From Rotaria macrura (taxonomy: Eukaryota > Rotifera > Eurotatoria > Philodinida > Philodinidae), in contig OENT01000196.1 in NCBI GenBank assembly GCA_900239685.1, forward strand, positions 101,003 to 165,002: 64,000 nt of DNA. The letters are read 5' to 3'. Below are positions 43,014-63,760 of the stretch, piece after piece. The stretch's first letter is position 1. The number at the start of each line of letters is the position of its first letter. The notes beneath the pieces were generated by a model. That model saw only the letters and a list, made by a program, of their open reading frames with translations. It had not been told where the DNA came from and ran no database searches. The position numbers and the translations under genes were made by a program.

Positions 43014-44486
43014 CTAATTTGCATACTACAACATAGAATTAATTTAAAAATAAAAGCAAAATCAAAGGAAATAAATAAAAACAAAAATTCCGTAAAGTAT
43101 CAAATGACATAAAACTGATTCAAATATTACAAACAGTTTGTCAATAAAGCTCAAATAACAAATGGAAGAATGTTAACTGGAGACATCTTACGAGAATCAC
43201 GTTGGGCATCGTACACATGTGTAAAGAATAAGAAAGTAGAAAACAATTGAATTCTTTTAATTTTCTTGTACTCAAACGATGGATACATACACAGCTTAGG
43301 GAAACTTATAAACAGTATCGACTAAGATTTGTTCCAACAACTATGTTCTTAATAAGAATAGAAGAAAAAGTTTAACAGTTACATATTTCTCAGACATTAA
43401 ACTGTTTTGTAATATCTCTTACTTAACTTTTATGACATCTCACCTCATTTACAGTATACTCGAGAGAACAATAAATGTTACTTCTTTATCTTAGACAAAT
43501 AAGTTCATTTCACAACATTGATGGGAATCGTTTTTTGCCCCTTATGTTCTAGATCAATGTATATATATATATTGCTATAAATTTTTTATAATCGATATCC
43601 TATAAACAGTTCAGTACTGTCACCATTCAATCAATGACTTTGAAGAGATTATTGTAATAATCGAAACTATAGACGAAAAACAGAATAGTGAAGTCAAATC
43701 TAATTATTATTTTTCATCACTAGTAGGTGCGTTTTTAACTAATATCCTTATCATTGTTTACAATATTTTCAAATTCTTTATAAACTCTTGTAATATGAAT
43801 CAAGTGTTATATAATTTTTTTATTATTCTTATAAAGTTAAGACTCGATTTCTTTTTTGAAATCATCTGTTTTCAAGCTTTTGAATATACGAAACAGGATT
43901 GTTAGACATAATTGATTCGTAATCTTGAGAATTAAAAAACAACCGAAACGAAAAAGTTCTTATAATTCGACTACACGTCAATTGATAAAGCAAAACAAGA
44001 AAAGAAAAAGTCAAGGACATGTTTTTCTCGACATGTAAAAAAAGGGAAAAAATAAAATAAAACTTTATGCAATAAACTATTGTTCTTCTCGTGCCTTTTC
44101 TGTTTTGCATATTTCTGTTTTGCTGTTTTTGCAAGTTTTTCTTTCTTGCTTTCTTTCGTTGTCATTAAAAACTGTTTTCAACGAAGAATAGAAGAACTAT
44201 ATATACTGTTTTAACAAAGAAAAGAAAAACATCAAGAAAATCAGTTAACAAACATGGACAAAATAAATATCGCATTAGAAGGAAATATACTTTCATGTCA
44301 AGCGTACAGAATGAAATACTAAAATGCACATATTACAGAAAATAGATGAAACAAAACAGGACACGTTCCAATAAGACTATATATATATATATATGCATAT
44401 ATCAAAGAGAAAGACAAACGGACAAAAACAACTCATTCACGTTTAAATAAACCCACATAGAATACATCATAGTGCTAATGTTTGGA
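43014..44486. other. Intergenic DNA between two minus-strand genes
   Basis: The ankyrin start codon directly follows GCAAATTAG on the minus strand, so an acceptor could abut the ATG. TA microsatellites lie near 43557 and 44379. No supported gene. Confidence 0.5.
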
Positions 44487-52112
<7,626 letters not shown>

Positions 52113-53363
52113 TTTTTTCGCAGATTTTTTTCTTTCGAGACTAAGTTACCATCTCATAATAATTATCACTGAATTCAACAAGAATAAATGCCTTTGCTTT
52201 TCCAATAAGAACATTTCTTTCGCAGTATTCTTGTTTGAAACCTAATAATTAACGATAAAAAGAAGAAAAAGGAGATTACAAGATCACGCACATGTTTACC
52301 TTCATGCTCATTCGTCTGCTGAATATCCAATAGAATCATGAGAATGAGTGTCTATGTGTGTGATGCATGTGCAAGGACAAATATTGAAATATAATATTGG
52401 AAATAAAAATTGCATCAAGTCATAAGAAGCTACTCGATTATTAAAAAACAAAGCGTGAAACATAAGTCGATGGCACGTTTATCAGTGCATGGATCATGAC
52501 GGAAATCTGAAATTCAAGTGTTTTTTTTTCACAACTAACATAAGCTCCTATCCGATTTCATTTCATAATGGTGCATATAATCGTCATTAACATACGTATT
52601 TAATAAGTATATAATATTGTCCATTAAATTGAACTCAGTTTTACATGAATGTTTTGCACTGTGATTATTTTGACCGTATCCTACGATCATGACCGAAATT
52701 TTCATAATTTAATGTCAACCGGAATAATTATCATCTATTTCTTTCTACTGATGATAGGATGATGAATAATCTATGCCACTTTGTCTTTATGCTAATAATT
52801 TTGTTTATTATCTAGACTTTATGACTTTTGATTTACTATTTATTTCGAATTCTTATTTAGATAATTATAGAATTTCTGTGAATGTGCTGTAAGAATGAAC
52901 ACTTGAGAATAGATTCATGTTTTGAACGATTAAACTACTATTTAATATTGCAAATATGTTGCACTATTCAAGACAATTACTATACGCACTGGATGAGGGA
53001 GGCTTGAAAAATAAATCGAACCGTCGACCAGTGTAAACTACATGGGTTTTAAAGGATAGATTTTATTCTTTTATTACAAACAATATCATTATTCATTATC
53101 AACATCTTTATAATTGAAAAAGAAAAGAATAAAAATTATATAGTCGAAACACTCTTATTAGTGCTGAATCAATGAGTACCTGACATGCCATAGTCAATTT
53201 AGTAGAAATATTCTTTATGTTTTTTTTCTCTTTATGATGTTATTGCAGAAAGCGTTGATTATTTATTTTATTTTATTATTTTTTTACTCTAATGTAATTG
53301 AAATATTTATGTCACAAGAGACTTTATCTAACAAGACAATGCCTGCGAAACACTATTGCATGA

Positions 53364-53498
53364 CACAGATGAACATTTGGTACTTCTTCAGAATAGTCAC
53401 ATTCTAACAAAGAAGAGAGGAAAGGAAAAAGAATTTATTGTTCATTTCATTGTTAGGGTGTGACTATTCTGAAGAAGTACCGAACATTTTTTTCTGTG
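53364..53498. repeat. Short hairpin element
   Basis: The left arm CACAGATGAACATTTGGTAC and onward to CTAACA (53364-53409) pairs with the right arm ending GAAGTACCGAACAT...CTGTG (53451-53498). The shared core TACTTCTTCAGAATAGTCAC is identical. The purine-rich spacer is about 40 bp. It looks like a small MITE or a stable hairpin; no target duplication was identified. Confidence 0.75.
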
Positions 53499-56400
53499 CC
53501 CTCGCATGTACAATAAATAGAAAATATATCAATAAAACAGAATAAATCATTAGGCAAAGAAAAAAGTAAATATTTACATGAAAATAAATTCTTAAGGAAG
53601 AAAAATATATATAGTCGAATTTGATAAATCTTTTAATAATGTCATTGGTTGAGAAAAAATGAACCGTACTTAATTATGTAGATAAGTTGATTGTGATTAC
53701 TTCAACTGTCTGTGTTAGATAGTCTTGAAATAACTCGAAGAAATGAGGCGAAAAGTACAAGCATCCATATATCAGACACTAATGAAATGATAACTGGTTT
53801 TATTGTTTGCATTCTGTCTCACATAATAAAAGAAAGACGTGATTTTCTCGCTATTGATTAGAAACTAGAAAACAATAACGATGCACTGAATAATTACGCA
53901 ACGGATTAATTTCTTGTCTTTGCAATTAAATGTTATTCAGTATATCGTTAAGAACAAATTGTGCAAATACGCTTTAAGGTAACTGATTCAATGTTCGCAT
54001 AAACGAAGCTTTGACTCATTGCAGCAAACGCCGATGGTTAGGTCTGTTTTTGCCACAAGTGTACCATCATAAAATACTTTTGAATCTGTTCTTCATTCAA
54101 AGCTAACAATATTTTGTTTCCTGACCACTTGCAAAACTCTAATTACGCCTATATCGATAGATAATTTTTTTTTATAACAATGAATGGAACTTCAAAAACC
54201 GAATGCCCAATTCAATTAGACGAAATCGAAAATAGACGAACTTGAAGCTTTTTACTCATTACATATTGAAATCTGAGCTAGAAGTTCTATGAATACTTTT
54301 TTGATATCACGATAAAATGACACGACGAAATAAATGTCAACACATTGAGTTCAGGGCTTTGTTTAAGATACGATAGTAAGTTTAACACAAAAAAAATGAG
54401 ATGTTTGATCATGACTTTTACTGAGCGACATTGATATTAATGTAACTGAGTCTTCCTATTTTTCTCGTCTTGTTGATTCCTTTTCATGTTGCCTTTATGA
54501 GTAATGTCCCTGACTATGTTATGCACAATATTAAAAACAAAGCAAAGCACGATTGAATATTTATCATGCATTCTTAGGATCAATTGCATACGTTGACACG
54601 TACTCTATGAGATATTCTTGTACAATTATACTTGGAAATTATTCGAATTAACTAACGGATAACATTATTGTTGACTGTTGCAACATAGATCTTTGTCTCT
54701 GTTGACCGAGTATTGTTTAAAAATGACTAAAAATACTCCGTAGATTATGTAAGATGTACACAAAAAAATATACAAGTAAAAGATTTATTCTTCAACACTA
54801 TAGTTATTATTGGTTCATTAATTTAAAAAAATTCCATTGATCAAAAATACTTCTCATGCCACCCTTGAAACTCTGACATTTAGTAATTTATATGTAATAC
54901 TTATGTGAAGTACCAAAGTGCACTCAACTTGATAGAGTGAAAAGAAGAATATGTTCACTTAGAACACATTAAGCAATCAGTAATAGAAGCCTAGTATGTT
55001 TTTAGTTTCTAAACAATTGCTTTTATTGGAGTGCATATCTATCCAGTGCATAGAAAATGAAAATTACTTCCATTAATCACGAATGATTCGCACTGTTTTT
55101 AGCATTTATATTATTATGGTGATTCTGAATGATATTTCTCATGTTATTCTATTTCTTCAAAAATTCATGAGGAACAATTAATTGATTGTTTTTCGAATTA
55201 CGTTCTTTGTCTTAAAAAATCTTGTTCGTATCAGTTTAGCTGTTCTTTTCACTTTACCCAATCGTTATGGCATAACTAGTGTAGTAGATTTTATGAACTT
55301 TGCTTTATTCATCTGCTTTATTCATGTTAGTTTCGATCTTGTCGTAATAAGATGATATAAAACGGAAGGTTGCTTTCGACTTAATAAAGTTCCTTTGTTG
55401 TATTTTAAATCAGAATAATCATTAGTTTTTGTATTGGCTACTGTTTCATTTCCGTGTTATTTTCTTTTTTGAAAGTCAATACATTTAAAGATACACGCTT
55501 TAATGGGCATATTCTATCGGGTGACACTATGGGTACTTAGTGTTCTAATGTCGTCTCACTACTAAAATAATGCCAATTACACTTACCACTGGATTTGATA
55601 TTTGAGTGTCGATAAAAATAAATCAAGCTCATAAAAGTCATCTGGAGTCATGAGACTGAAGTCATATAGTGTTATTCTTAATCTAATGAAGTAGAAAGAT
55701 AGATATTGATGCTATATGCTTTTGAAAATTATTTTGTAAAAGACATCAAAACTTTAAAATCAAACAAACATACCGTATCAATCTATCATGTCATTCGATG
55801 TAAATGAGCAAACCATCACTGAGAAATTTAAATGAAAACAGTCTTCAGATTCAGTTATAACGATTCATGAACATAATCATGGGTAGAAGGTATTAAACCA
55901 AATCACGGAAAGTACAAGTTAAACTCAAACAATGACCGTCGATAAAATTCAAGTGATAGTAACAACAGTATATTTCCACAACATAATAAATTCCATGAAA
56001 ATTATTTGATAGCGAACAGACAAACGAAACAATCAATCATCTAAGTCATTGATATTTCGAAATACATAGATACTTCAAAACAATACTACGTACAGGGCAT
56101 GGTCTTCGTCTGCCACTTTGATAAGAAGCGCCGGTTTTTCACTGTGAAATAAAACGACGATATATTACTACTAAAGTACAGAATTTTGAATTCTGATTCC
56201 GTGCTAGTTTTTAGTTTGTATTGGAATTGAAAAAATACACTGTCATATGTTGTGAACGTAAGTAGAAATATACTAATTAAGAATTAAATACTGATTTCAT
56301 GATTCATTTATCAAGACACTTTGTGTTCGAATATTTGCTTTTTTATTTGATGCATTCAACAAAAAGGAAACATGATTAGAAATTTTACACGAATATTAGA

Positions 56401-56797
56401 AACAGTCGTTTCAATCTTGAATAGTTCGCTATTTCCTTGCATCGATTTCATTGCAGAATACAGATATGTGTACTTCAATCGATAGATTACGATAAATATG
56501 GCAGCATGATTTTAAGATAGTATTTGATGTGAATCGTAGCATATAAACGTGTGCATCAGTTGAAAGAATTTTACATTATATTCACGTTAGTGTCATGGTT
56601 GGAATTTTTTGCATGGCTAACATAGAACATGAATATTTACATTTAACAGTACATATTTCATGTACTTCGAGTAAGAAATTTTTCTATCGTTCTGAATCTT
56701 TTACGATGTTAATCTGTAATTTAGAATTGTTGCCAACATATTTTAACTCGATTTTATTCTTTGTTGTTAAATTTTCAAATTCTAATTGATACTAAAA

Positions 56798-56945
56798 CAG
56801 GGGTGTCCATAGGGTAACGTTTTCACATTCTACCCTAACTTGCCCTACTCTAGAGCAGTATACAAATAACATTTTCTTCCCTGTGTTTTGCTTCAGGACA
56901 TGGCAGAGGAGAGTTAAATTGCTTTGTGGACACTTATATACCACA
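56798..56945. repeat. Possible short hAT-like MITE
   Basis: The left end CAGGGGTGTCCATAGGG resembles common hAT ends. The right end carries TGGACACTT, an inverted GTGTCCA. The right terminus is degraded and no target duplication was found. Confidence 0.25.
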
Positions 56946-57295
56946 ATATGATTGATTTAGACTTGACAATTGATTGTTATCAATTATAAAAGATATCGGG
57001 ATCAGTATTGATTAGCTCTTGATCTTAGTGTCGCAAAGATCACTTTGCACTTCCCTTCATTGATTTAACATTAGAACATATTTTTATTTACTATTATGAA
57101 CAATCTACAACATATATGGTAGCAATTCAATAACCAGTGGTTCGAGTTCATGTAGTCTTATTCTACGTAATGATGTTGAATCAAGAGAGAACTCGACAGA
57201 TGTTACAGAAATTTAAGAATTGTGATTTTCATATGTACATGCAAAAGGATACGTAGTTCTCGACACAATTAATTTTATCTTTTTTCGTACATTCA

Positions 57296-58603
57296 TTAAC
57301 TTTTAGTGACTTTCAATTTACCCATATCACACCAACCGTTAACAGGCAAACAGCTGATATAGTTACACCAAGAACATGTTATTCTTCTTGAGTAAAAGTT
57401 TTCCGTGAAAAGTACGTAGAGAACAACAGCTCCAGTAAATGCTATAAATCTTACTAGCCACCATATCCACCAGCTACCCGGTCGATTGCGAAAGAATTTT
57501 TTATACAACTGTAAATGGTTCCATTGATTTACAACACCGTTAGACACTTGCGATGATGGAAGCTGCCGTAAATTTATCGGGGAGCCTAATAGTGCCAAGC
57601 CTAATAGTAATCCCATGAAGAAGCCGCCTACATGACTAAAATTATCTATTCCAGGCAGCAATCCTAATACAAAACTGATTGTGATATCGATTACGTGAAA
57701 AGAAAGATGCAATATTCGGTGCTTCGTCTCTTTCCAATGATAAAGTAAATCAAGAAGCGATAGTGCAATCATTGAGAATAGTGAACCACTGCATCCTACT
57801 CGAGCGATTCCGTCCATTGCAAAATTACCACCAAGGATGAAACCGAAAATACCTGATGCAAAATAAATGAGGATTATTCGAATCGCTCCTATTTTTCTTT
57901 CAATGTCTCCAGCAATTAGCAACTGACCGAGTAAGTTAAAACCAATGTGAATCAAACCAGCATGCAAAAATATAGGTATGGCAAATCGATACCATTGATT
58001 GGGTGTGCTTGTAATACCATTAAAGCCGCATAGGTCACTAAGAGTACATCCAATATTTTTCTTTGTTGCACTATTTGGGCATGGAAAAATCATTGCACTA
58101 ACATTATTTGTAATACCATCGATTGTATGCATACAAGGAGAAAAACTAGCACCGATGTTGATCAAAACATATGAACTTGGTCCAAATAAAGGATTCAAAG
58201 AAAGATTTGTCTCAATTGGACGAGTCGTCAGTATCCAATTATAAATTATTTCAAAAATGAAAACACACACTTGTATGAAGGAAACAATCCAAATAAACCA
58301 TGGCCGACGCGTTTTTCTTACATCGTTTGACGTTGAAGTTATATTCAATTGATTGTGAGAGGTATTTGCTTGATTATCAGTTGTGTTTGCGCTACTGTTC
58401 GTTGTTCTAACAATACACACGACAGGCCTATGCTTCTTTAATGCATCCGAAGTAGGTATTGTTGACAGTTGTTTGCGACCTGTTCGTGATGTTCTATTGC
58501 GATAAGATGAATATCTAATTTTCTGATTGCTTTCATTGTTAATATCAAATGAATCTGGCCAGTATGTGTCTTCATTATTAAGTGCCATAATGTTTCTGTT
58601 CAT
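57296..58603 (-). CDS. Rhomboid-family intramembrane serine protease, fungal-type sequence, intronless
   Basis: A single uninterrupted frame of 435 aa runs from ATG (58603, MNRNIMALNNE) to TAA (57296). About 100 polar residues rich in Ser/Thr/Asn precede the first membrane segment (WFIWIVSFIQVCVFIFEII). A luminal loop has NPLFGPSSYVLINIGASF and a Cys-containing insert (FPCPN, CTLSDLCGF). The catalytic core shows LHAGLIHIGFNLLGQ (His214, His219, Asn223), GCSG with the nucleophile Ser272, and FSHVGGFFMG with His324, so the dyad is intact. Rhomboids cut membrane proteins within the bilayer. The loop, the NQWYRFAIPIFLHAG stretch and FASGIFGFILGGNFA resemble fungal rhomboids more than the animal ones I know. 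The frame stays open upstream to a non-ATG codon, but no acceptor is evident there. Confidence 0.88.
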   Translation of the reverse strand: MNRNIMALNNEDTYWPDSFDINNESNQKIRYSSYRNRTSRTGRKQLSTIPTSDALKKHRPVVCIVRTTNSSANTTDNQANTSHNQLNITSTSNDVRKTRRPWFIWIVSFIQVCVFIFEIIYNWILTTRPIETNLSLNPLFGPSSYVLINIGASFSPCMHTIDGITNNVSAMIFPCPNSATKKNIGCTLSDLCGFNGITSTPNQWYRFAIPIFLHAGLIHIGFNLLGQLLIAGDIERKIGAIRIILIYFASGIFGFILGGNFAMDGIARVGCSGSLFSMIALSLLDLLYHWKETKHRILHLSFHVIDITISFVLGLLPGIDNFSHVGGFFMGLLLGLALLGSPINLRQLPSSQVSNGVVNQWNHLQLYKKFFRNRPGSWWIWWLVRFIAFTGAVVLYVLFTENFYSRRITCSWCNYISCLPVNGWCDMGKLKVTKS

Positions 58604-61600
58604 TTTCTTTTTAATGAAATTATTCGAGAGAATCTTCAAAAACAGAAAGAAAAACAAGTTTCAATACATAGTTACAATTTTCTTTCACAAAATATAATAA
58701 TACAGAAGCTTTGGATGTGTAACATATGCTGTCGCCACTCTCATAACGGCGAAAAAACTATTTTCCAATCAAGATACTAATTAGAACTTAATCATTTTAG
58801 TTAACTTGACTTGGCAGAAACGAATCTTTTTAAGAGCAAGCTAAACATATGTTTGAACTCGTATTTTAACCAAAGAACACATTTTCCATGAATTAAAAAT
58901 CAGCTAAAATATGTTTAAAATATTTCATGATATGATTTTGAAAGGTTTGCCACTTACGTTAAGTTGTTCTATACATGCAAACAATATTTCTTTCTCACTC
59001 AACTTGTAGCTTCAATATGTAAAACGGACGAGATTAGTGCATGTATATCATAAACTCAGATGAAGAAAATGATTTTATTTTCCTTGTATGTGTTTCAAGA
59101 AGTGGCACAAAGAGGTATATAATAAATCCTATTGCATTAATAACTCTATTAAATTGGTTATGTTAGAAGCACGATTAACAATGAAGTTTCTCTTAATTTG
59201 ATACAATTTCTTATGACTACTGTGAAAACATAAATTTTTTAGCACTTTTACTTGATTTGAAAAATTTTCATTTGCAAACAAAGTAAATTATGTGTCATCG
59301 GTTGTTATAGTTGTCTTAATCTTTTGTGGAGATTTGGTTTCAACTTGTTTCTTTTATGTGTTACTGACCTCGGTGAATAAGCTGCGGATTAATTTTAAAT
59401 GTTTCGTCAACAATACCAGCTCGAATGGTGAATGATTCGTTGAATGAATAATTCAATTCAGCATATATCGCAATTGCTTTTCTCTAAAACGTTTTCATGA
59501 GTAATACCAAAACCAAACATCTTCGATTTTGATTGATCTCATATTTGTTTCATTCTATCTATCACAATAGTCTTTTCCTTCAGTAAACAATTTGATTTAT
59601 TGTAAAAATATTTATTTATGCCTCTATTCTTTTCATGACCTCTATATCTGATTGACAAATTTATAATGTCCTCATGATTTATGTATGTCAAAGAAGAGGA
59701 AAAACATGCAATAGTTATATTAGACGAGAAGATATTTTCTCATGCAATAATAATGCCTTTTTTCCTTGCAAAGTCAAAAGTGACTTTGGATGAATGTGAC
59801 CACAGTTCATCTATTTATATAGACTTTTAAATTTCCTATTGATCCTATAGCATCCATAGATACAAGCAATAACTACGCATTACTCTTAAACATGGTTTTT
59901 TGTTCACTGAACGAGACTATCAATATACCAACAGCAAAAGAGACTCGGCGAAACGTTAGCTATTAAATTTTTGTTTCGTTAGCAACGTCAGAATCTAAAG
60001 CAAGAAATGGAAAAGTCTTTACGATGAAAATTTTTGTCTCGTCAACAAATTATTTGTTTCAAACGATTGCAACGTTGATAAAGATGACTAACATCGTGAC
60101 AGAAATCCGAGAAAAAAATTCAAGATTCATACTTTAAGAAATGAAACTTGCCGCCAAACAGATGAACTGTTCTCTAATAAGAGCCCTCTGGAAAATTGTG
60201 ATCAATTCATAAACCTTATTCTTTCGACCGAGGTGTTTCAAACAGAGTCAGTGAAATGTAGCTGACTTATGACTTAATTTATTAGATTCTGCAATGCAAC
60301 ACTCAAATAAAAGACATGTAATGCTTCTTGGTGATGTTTCCGTAATGGGTAAAATAAATAGTTTGCTGTTGAATCGGCCGATAGTTTTCTGTCTTAGAAA
60401 TCCTAATACTTAATACGATGGAAACAGCAACAAGGAAGACCAAAAAGGTACTTTTCATTATCAATTGTCAATGTTGTTTTCAATCACAGCTTATCAAACG
60501 AATGCATGCAATCATGATTATTTCATCTATGTATGCTTCGAAGCTTTTCGACTCCGACTAGTTTCTTTAACGAAAAATGAGTGTACACTAGACATGTATT
60601 TTGTATACAAAGTCTTTTAGATTTTCTCAACGACATTCAATATATGATGAAATCACATATCTTTCATACGTTTCATAGAATATGCTTTTTAAGAATATAA
60701 TTGAAAGAGATTTGAACTCAGTATCTTGGTATTGATCTTCAAAAAAAATCGATTTTCTTTTCATGAATTTATCAGTCTGCCTCCAATTTAGAATTCAACA
60801 GTCTTGACACTGACACTTTTATGTCTGCTTTGTTTTATTTTCTATTACAGATCATACGGAAATGAAAGTTTGGCACTCAAATATATTGAGTTGTAATGTT
60901 TCCCTTGCGAACATTCTTTAATTCAATGGACACTTTCCGGTAGTTTCCTTTTTATGACAAGCTCTGATATCATGGTTCGTTGCTAGCTGACAATCAGATC
61001 CATTGATCTAAATTGTACGCGAGGATTCATATAACAAATCGTTTCAGAAACATGTTCGAAGTCTTCAACGTCGTGTTCATCTCTTTTCTATTCACGATCA
61101 CAATTCGATCCTGTGAGGTTCTCTTTTATCCTCCATACGCGTTATACGTAAGCTGAATGATAAGGGTTCATATAGTTAGTCTGCCTAGATTAGAGAACTC
61201 ATATATTAACTTACTTATGGAATAGTGTATTCACAGCACGAGGGAGACGAATATAGTTCAGTGTTGTTTATTATGAACGTTTAAATTACTACTAGGACCA
61301 CTGACAGGGAAAAAAGGAAAAGCATGTATATAAATATATATATATTTATATTTATATATATAGAGCAAGAGAAAAGAAAAAAAGGAAGATCACAGATCAC
61401 TTCAAAAAAAAAAGAATTACACTGACTCATAACAAAAGACATTATTCAAAGTTAGTGGCGACATAGTGTCATCAGTCGACGCTAACATATCCATCTCTTA
61501 AAATTACTTTTGAAAGTTTTTATTTTCGCTTTTGCTTCTTTCAAGAATTGTCTTTTTTGAATTCCATACTTGTCTTACTCAAAACATTCTACTGTCATCT

Positions 61601-62950
61601 ATTCAGTTGCATAGTATCCATGCTAACAAAGTTTTAAGAATGGCATTCACAAGCGGTAGTACGAAGAGAAAATTAATAAAGTACATAATCAAGTAAACAT
61701 CAATAAAATAAACACTTCCATGGCAGCTACATCTTGATACTTACCGCGCTAACGACGATGTACTATTCTTGAGACTATCTAGGGGTCAGAACAAAGAAGC
61801 CTTCTTATGAAAACAATGCAATCGGATCATGCTTATTCGATTAAAAAAAACCAGAATGAATATAATGATAAGTACAGAACATGGAACAGAAAACGTTTTA
61901 TCATACTAAAAAAAATGAAGATCGTAAAGAATAGATTCCAAGTTGAAATAAAGACGCTTGACATATTGCGAATAACTGAAATGATTCACTTGAACCTAGA
62001 CGGTAGCATTTTCAATTTTATGAATGTCTGTAACTATAAAAACTTATTCTTTTTTAAGAGTCTCTTCGTGTCGATCCCTGAGCAACGAATTTTGATTGTT
62101 TGAGGGTGTGAGTGTTAATAGTTCTTCTCAGCTCAGTCAGACTCACGGCCACACTCACACAGGCGATTTCGTTATCATCATCGAAACTCGTTTAAAATTT
62201 TTTTATCACCATAGAACTACCGTGTTCGAAAACCAATCATCTTCTCTGATAGACCTTAAAACTCTATGTCACTCGGTGCATTACACTTTTTTCTTTCATT
62301 CCTTCATTGAAAAATAATTCGACTACAGAAAGCATATCTTTAATCGACAAGTAGTTACCAAAATTTGTTGTTTTTCTCCTGTTTTCAAAATAGAATTACT
62401 GAGAAAATGAATTTAAATAAAAGCAATGATAGAATTGAATAGAACCTTGAATTCTCTATGAGAGTGTGTATTTTCCTCCTACCTTAAATTTATGTAGTGA
62501 CTGTGTTGAACAATAATTCGAGTATTAGATTGGTAATCTTCTCTAAAAACCTGAAAAATTGGATAGTTTCAGTAGCACTTTCCTTCTATTTGCAGCTTTA
62601 AAATCGATATAAGAGAAAATTGTACATCAAGTCGGTTAAGACTATGATAAAGCTTGAAATTCTCTATTGTTCTGCACTTCTGAAGCATACAACGATTTAT
62701 ATAGAGAACAAAAACTTCTTATTTCTAGTGCTTGTCAAAGAGTTTGCCAATATAATACTCAAATGTTTTCCCATGTACATAAATACGTCACAATTAATAA
62801 ATTTCTTCTTAAATTAATGAATTCAAAACAGCCCAGTAAGTAATGAAAAATACAGATTTTTAGTACCTTCCAATAGAGGATATATTGTCACAGTAATCAA
62901 ATTATCTTTCAATGAATGCACGGATGAAAGAAAAAAATAAAAAGCCCAGA
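58604..62950. other. No gene seen upstream of the rhomboid
   Basis: AT-rich DNA with TA microsatellites (near 61324-61362). A 98-codon plus frame at 61807-62103 has no homology or splice support. A short inverted pair, GTGTGAGTGT and ACACTCACAC, lies at about 62105-62160. Confidence 0.5.
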
Positions 62951-62954
62951 ATGT

Positions 62955-63185
62955 AGCTTATCAAAAGAGATACTTTTTAATTAAACATGTAGCTATTTAA
63001 ATCTTCTTCAGCTATTTAAATCTTGTATAGTCACATTGTGATTCATACTTATTGAAAAGGCAAACAACTGTTTAAATCATCAGTAGCTATTTAATTATCT
63101 CTGTAGCTATTAAATTATTTTGTTTATCAAACGTACAGCTATTGAAAAGTTCAACAACCATTTAACGCTTCTCATGCTATTATTA
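62955..63185. repeat. Degenerate repeats of an AGCTATTTAAAT motif
   Basis: The motif AGCTATT(T)AAAT recurs at least five times with variable spacing (near 62990, 63011, 63088, 63106, 63138), interspersed with related TGTTTAAATC and CATTTAACG. It looks like a decayed tandem array. Confidence 0.6.
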
Positions 63186-63520
63186 AAAAAAACTGTTTCA
63201 TGACTCGTCAAACATAATTATTTTCATAACAAATGAACTATTTCACAATAAACATATTTCCTCGCTCTGATGCCGACAATCCAACCTCCTTTTACACTTC
63301 CAATTGTAAAAGAGTTCCACTCTATTTCATCACGAACCCAGCTTATTAAAACAAATATTTTTCCGATTTAAACTAATTCGTTTTACCTTCGCTAAGTTGA
63401 AGGAAAAAAGAGACGCTTTCACACAAAATCACATTACAACATTGTTCATAACAAGTCACACTAATTTTTTCTTCCATCCTTCAAACAAAGACAAATCACC
63501 CAATAGTACGATGCATATCT

Positions 63521-63760
63521 GTAAGAGCAACAAAATCTAGCTAACTTCAACGTATCTTCATGACAGATAAAACTCGGATAAAAAAATTCTTTATTTTTTC
63601 TTCCTTACTCGAAAGAAAGAAAGAAAGATCATTCAGTGACAGAATGATTATTTGTAAGAGCAAAGAAATCTAGCTAGATACTATATACATCTTCATGAAA
63701 ACTTAAACTCATCCTTTTTTCTTTCTTGCTTAAAAGAAATAGACTAATCAATAATAATGG
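63521..63760. repeat. Two diverged tandem units of about 133 bp
   Basis: GTAAGAGCAACAAAATCTAG at 63521 recurs as GTAAGAGCAAAGAAATCTAG near 63654, each followed by a similar ATCTTCATGA segment and then a T-rich, CTTC-rich stretch. Confidence 0.6.

Larger units (their letters stand above)
52113..57295. other. Gene-poor 5.2-kb intergenic region
   Basis: No supported coding frame between the HECT ligase start and the rhomboid stop. It holds a small hairpin at 53364-53498 and a possible short element at 56798-56945. Confidence 0.55.

Noticed and set aside
61807-62103. 98-codon Lys-rich plus-strand frame
   Set aside because: Composition fits A-rich non-coding DNA; no splice sites or homology.
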